Positions 61,146 to 64,000 of a DNA stretch of 64,000 nucleotides are shown here, in pieces. How positions within the stretch are numbered: position 1 is the stretch's first letter; every line of letters begins with the position of its first letter. The stretch lies in contig NC_091136.1 of NCBI RefSeq assembly GCF_041381155.1, positions 45,808,284 through 45,872,283 of the forward strand, read 5' to 3'. Under the pieces are notes generated by a model. It had not been told where the DNA came from. It searched no databases and saw nothing but the letters and a program-made list of their open reading frames with translations. The DNA is from Argopecten irradians (taxonomy: Eukaryota; Mollusca; Bivalvia; Pectinida; Pectinidae). Position numbers and translations under genes: made by a program.

Positions 61146-62656
61146 AGCGTTGGCGTCCCATTTCACGTTAAAGTTTTTGAGCAAGTTTCTGTTTCGTCAA
61201 TTGTTTAAGCTTAAGTCATCATAAATGTTTATGATTTTATTTTCCTAATGTGTATGGATGCTGAACGTGATAATACAACCAATTTGGGGCCCTTTAGGTT
61301 TTTTTTGAGTCTGTTAATTTGTCATATTTCCATGTTAAAGTTTTTGAGCAAGTTTCTATTTTGTCTATTGTTTAAGCTTAAGTCATCATAAATGTTTATG
61401 ATTTTATTTTCCTAATGTGTATGGATGCTGAACGTGATAATACAACCAATTTGGGGCCCTTTAGGGGTTTTTTGAGTCTGTTAATTTGTCATATTTCCAT
61501 GTTAAAGTTTTTGAGCAAGTTTCTATTTTGTCAATTGTTTAAGCATAAGTCATCATAAATGTTTATGATTTTATTTTCCTAATGTGTATGGATGCTGAAC
61601 GTAATAATACAATCAATTTGGGGACCTTTAGGTTTTTTGGAGTATGTTAATTTGTCATATTTCCATGTTTAAATAGTAAATACTTGAACATCAACTTCTT
61701 CTGAATAGGGAGCTTTGCTGTTCTCCAACAGCTCTTGTCTTGTCAGATTTAACACTTAAAATGGAAAAATACATAAAATTGTATTTTTAAAAAGATTTTT
61801 TGTGCAATACTGCATGCGATTTTCTTCCATGTTATGCTATCCTGAATTGTGTTATCTATTGAAAACCATACGGTTCGTTGAATTAAAGAGTGGATATAAT
61901 TCCAATGGATATACACGCATGTATGATGCCTTATAAACATTGGTTGCAACACATAATTTATACATTGTAAAATTCCTGTAAAACATGAAATGAAATTGTA
62001 GACCACACCATGGTTTCATAGTGCGACTATATGTACTTCCAAAATTATTTTTGAGCTTTTATTTGAACTGTAAAATTTAGACCTATGTATTGTAAGTATT
62101 GTAATTATCAAAACAGCATACGAAGTATTGTAATTATCAAAACAGCATACGAACCTGGCACGAATTTCTTACCCGCAGTATTCATATATAAATATATATA
62201 TCATAGTATCAAGGGTATGAACTCTACGGTGGAGAAAAACTGACACATTTGTTAATCAATGATTCTTTTTTTAAATAAACGGACTCTCTATGTCAGTGAC
62301 GCATGGAGACATAATTTTTTCTATGTAAATGTTATATATATGTATTGTACCTTTTGTGGGCTTACATGATTAAGTGTGAAATCAGCGTAAAATCAGAATT
62401 ATCAAAATGCCTGTTACATAAATAGAGGTACTGTATTCTGTATCACCCATAAAGCTCGCAGAAAGTCACATTGCTTTAGTGTGACTATCGTATTAATGTT
62501 TTTACATTCAGATGACAGTAACATAGGAGTCCGGCTAGTGGGTGGTACCTCCGAAGCCAGTGGACATGTTGAAGTGCATTACAGTGGTTATTGGGGCAGT
62601 GTTGGTTATTCCTGGCATAGAGTGGACCAGGTTGTATGTAGGATGCTTGGATACAG
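49197..62656 (+). CDS. Secreted or membrane SRCR-domain protein, 5' four exons (gene continues past window)
   Basis: Four exons join with consistent phases: 49197-49260 (phase 1 end), 49716-49878 (phase 2 end), 60494-60714 (phase 1 end) and 62512-62656 (phase 2 end). The product has a signal peptide starting MMSVYFRYIVPTVVVLYG and a short ETLTTESPF linker. A complete SRCR domain follows (AIRLENGLHNHTGRVGVYHD to YRPYVFCYAE) with six cysteines, the group A pattern. The N-terminal half of a second SRCR domain comes next (IGVRLVGGTSEASGHVEV to CRMLGY). Both domains are interrupted after the CRMLGY motif, the same intron position. SRCR proteins bind microbial or endogenous polyanionic ligands. The intron in domain 1 is 10.6 kb and is mostly a tandem array grown from the exon 2 end. 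More SRCR exons presumably follow. Confidence 0.85.
49261..49715 (+). other. SRCR gene intron 1
   Basis: AT-rich intron with a (TA)n run at 49363-49383. The acceptor is TTTCCGGTATAG. Confidence 0.6.
49716..49878 (+). CDS. SRCR gene exon 2 (first half of SRCR domain 1)
   Basis: Encodes the start of the domain through GQWGGIC and ANVACRMLGY, with two cysteines. Its last 12-14 bases, (AT)GTTAGGCTACAG, are themselves the first unit of the array that follows. The donor is GTATGG. Confidence 0.85.
49865..59975 (+). repeat. 29-bp tandem array, about 345 units, filling SRCR intron 2
   Basis: The unit reads GAGGTTAGGCTACAG|GTATGG followed by ATACTAAT. It repeats the end of exon 2 (GTTAGGCTACAG) and its donor (GTATGG). 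The first intronic unit still has GATGTTAGG as in the exon. Later units have GAGGTTAGG. The left 3 kb and the right 1.3 kb are diverged. The centre (about 53.4-58.7 kb) is almost uniform. Every reading frame meets stops, so the array is non-coding. The unit has a 5' splice-site copy, an AG preceded by TAC, and a TACTAAT that resembles a branch point. Confidence 0.95.
59976..60493 (+). other. 3' end of SRCR intron 2
   Basis: Ordinary AT-rich intron after the array. It ends in an acceptor TCGTTTGTAATAG with a T-rich stretch (ACTTTTCTTCG) before it. Confidence 0.6.
60494..60714 (+). CDS. SRCR gene exon 3 (second half of SRCR domain 1)
   Basis: Joined to exon 2 it reads CRMLGYSYGSN, then IWMDNVQCTGTESSLEDCAF, NPCNSDYRPYVFCYAE. 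It supplies the last four cysteines of the domain in canonical order. Donor GAAG|GTAATT. Confidence 0.88.
60715..62511 (+). other. SRCR gene intron 3
   Basis: Contains a transposon-like repeat with internal 167-bp tandem units (61072-61745) and a 29-bp duplication (62095-62123 and 62124-62152). Acceptor TTTACATTCAG. Confidence 0.6.
61072..61745 (+). mobile_element. Repeat element with (GGCGTC)n and three 167-bp internal units
   Basis: The start is TTAGCTCGCCTATTCGAAGA, a small hairpin (GCCTATTCGAAGAATAGG). A (GGCGTC)n run at about 61108-61150 follows, then three tandem copies of a 167-bp unit beginning GTTAAAGTTTTTGAGCAAG at 61167, 61334 and 61501. The end is about GAACTGTTGGAG-like sequence in reverse (CTCCAACAGCTC) near 61730. 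The structure resembles a non-autonomous repeat common in bivalve genomes. The class is not certain. Confidence 0.55.
62512..62656 (+). CDS. SRCR gene exon 4 (first half of SRCR domain 2)
   Basis: Encodes IGVRLVGGTSEASGHVEV, then GYWGSVGYSWHRVDQVVCRM and LGY, ending at the same point of the domain as exon 2. The usual first Cys (WGxxC) is Gly here. Donor TACAG|GTAAGT. Confidence 0.85.
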
Positions 62657-63004
62657 GTAAGTTCACCCAAAACTACCAGTATGAAACCATCTAACCAACG
62701 ACACGTTTTTTGTGATCAATACAACAATAAATTCACTATTTTGATCGATAATCAAACTGACTTCGCCATGAGCCATTTACTTTTTTTCCAATTGGTGCTC
62801 TCGAGTGTGATCTATTTATTCAGTAGGTACATTGTAGAAAGGCATCTAAGAAACAATTGAAAACAAATAAGCATTTGTTTATAAATGCAATTCAATAATA
62901 ACCGCATGCGAAATATTCAATGTACACTCTCATATCAGTGTTGGAGTGAAACGGTATGTAAAAGTCGACCAATTAAAAGAGGTATTTAATCACGTGATCA
63001 AACA
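62657..63004 (+). other. Start of SRCR intron 4
   Basis: Non-coding, AT-rich. It leads into a LINE on the opposite strand. Confidence 0.5.
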
Positions 63005-64000
63005 TAATGGTAGTCAAGATTCAAGATTTTATTTGTTACTCTCAGACACATAAAAATGTGTTACATGAGGACATAATGATATACATAGACATATACATGA
63101 CAAGATGGACACAAAATATACATGTACAAGATATACAAATACATAGAGTTATAATCGTATAATGTTTAAAGTAATTTCATTATCTTTCTTAGAAAAATTG
63201 CGAATTTGTTTAAAACTTGAATACTGCAGTTTTCCCGCCAAAAATCGTTTCCAATGAATGAATGAAATGATAATGATAATAAATTAATATAAAAATCATG
63301 TTCTAAGTGTTTGGTAAAAAAAATACTATACTCAAAACTTTTGACCTTTAACTTAATTTGTTGTACATGTATAGCTTTCTCTAATAGCTTTAATTTCCCT
63401 TTTTTGACATTTGAAAAGATAGTGAAATTCATCTCCGATATCAACATGACATAAATTACATATTCTATTTTCTTTTGGGATACCGAGCCATCGTCCAGTT
63501 TCAATAGGGAACTTTATATTTGAGGTACGAAATTTTGTAATAGTAATTCTGTTTTGTTCCGATAACTTTCGAAAATAATTTCTTTTTAAATTTTGAATAA
63601 AACCGACCTTTGCACGAGAATTCTATGTCTGCGAACCATTTTTTGTACAAATGCGTCACTTAGACGTTGTGTAACTTCATGCTTATAAAAATTTGCATTC
63701 ATAGATGTTTCACTATCAAATATATATGTAAATCCATTATCATTAAAGATTTGTTTAACACGATCTAACCATGTAAACCGCATTTGTCCATTACGACTTA
63801 AACTCGCCATTAGTCTATATAAAATATTACTTAATTTATTTTCATTTAACAAAAGGTTGTTCCAAAAATTTAACATTCTCAGCTTTACCTTTATTTCTAA
63901 CGGATATCTTCCCAATTCACCATAAATCATATACCCAGGCGTGCTAGCCCTAACATTTAAAATTCTTTTGCAAAATTTAAGATGGGTTTGTTCTAAAATC
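63005..64000 (-). mobile_element. LINE 3: 3' part of a non-LTR retrotransposon, cut by the window end
   Basis: Minus-strand frames at 63586-63930 and 63166-63504 encode the C-terminal region of a LINE polyprotein (ASTPGYMIYGELGRYPL, SRNGQMRFTWLDRVKQIF). A C-terminal zinc-like motif (RICNLC...H....C) follows, near 63400-63470. A frame change separates the two pieces. The 3' end is AAATAAAATCTTGAATCTTG at about 63010-63034. Wording differs from LINE 1 and LINE 2, so it is another family. Confidence 0.75.

Overview
This window looks like nuclear DNA of a marine invertebrate, most likely a bivalve mollusc and possibly a scallop. It is AT-rich, its genes contain introns, and it is full of SINE, LINE and MITE fragments. 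It carries C1q-domain and SRCR-domain genes, two families that are strongly expanded in bivalves, and the ACATGTA-type motif is frequent. The species call is an inference from content only.

Layout. 0-18 kb: two paralogous single-coding-exon genes for type II membrane alpha/beta-hydrolase-like proteins lie head to head (minus strand 3391-5046, plus strand 15561-17189). Between them are a piggyBac-like TTAA element, a SINE, a 5'-truncated LINE flanked by a perfect 134-bp direct repeat, and a TTAA MITE. 18-28 kb: a decayed repetitive ORF, then a tandem pair of two-exon C1q genes, of which the first is broken in its signal/coiled-coil exon and the second is intact. 28-35 kb: mostly non-coding DNA with minisatellites, plus a signal-peptide exon (31531-31591) and a Thr-rich mucin-like exon (34848-35027). 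35.2-46.2 kb: an 11-kb array of a 33-bp unit, interrupted by one SINE. 46.6-48.8 kb: a second LINE of the same family as the first, flanked by a 54/55-bp direct repeat. 49.2-62.7 kb: a signal-peptide exon followed by SRCR exons whose splice phases agree. The intron inside SRCR domain 1 is almost entirely a 10-kb array of a 29-bp unit. 63-64 kb: the 3' part of a third LINE, in a downstream intron.

The most striking feature is shared by the two large arrays. Each starts at, or about 165 bp after, the 3' end of a coding exon, and each repeat unit is a copy of that exon end together with its 5' splice site (ACAG|GTAAGA in the first array, ACAG|GTATGG in the second). Several hundred 5' splice-site-like sequences are therefore laid in tandem inside two neighbouring transcription units. 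In the first array the unit is 33 bp, so every copy repeats an 11-residue Thr-rich, N-glycosylation-bearing peptide and keeps the donor in the same phase. In the second, the 29-bp unit also contains TACTAAT, which resembles a branch point. These are sequence observations. Any effect on splicing is inference.

Functionally, the C1q and SRCR genes are probably secreted recognition proteins of innate immunity. The Thr-rich exon and array could supply a mucin-like stalk. The hydrolase pair is probably membrane-anchored with a lumenal or extracellular catalytic domain.
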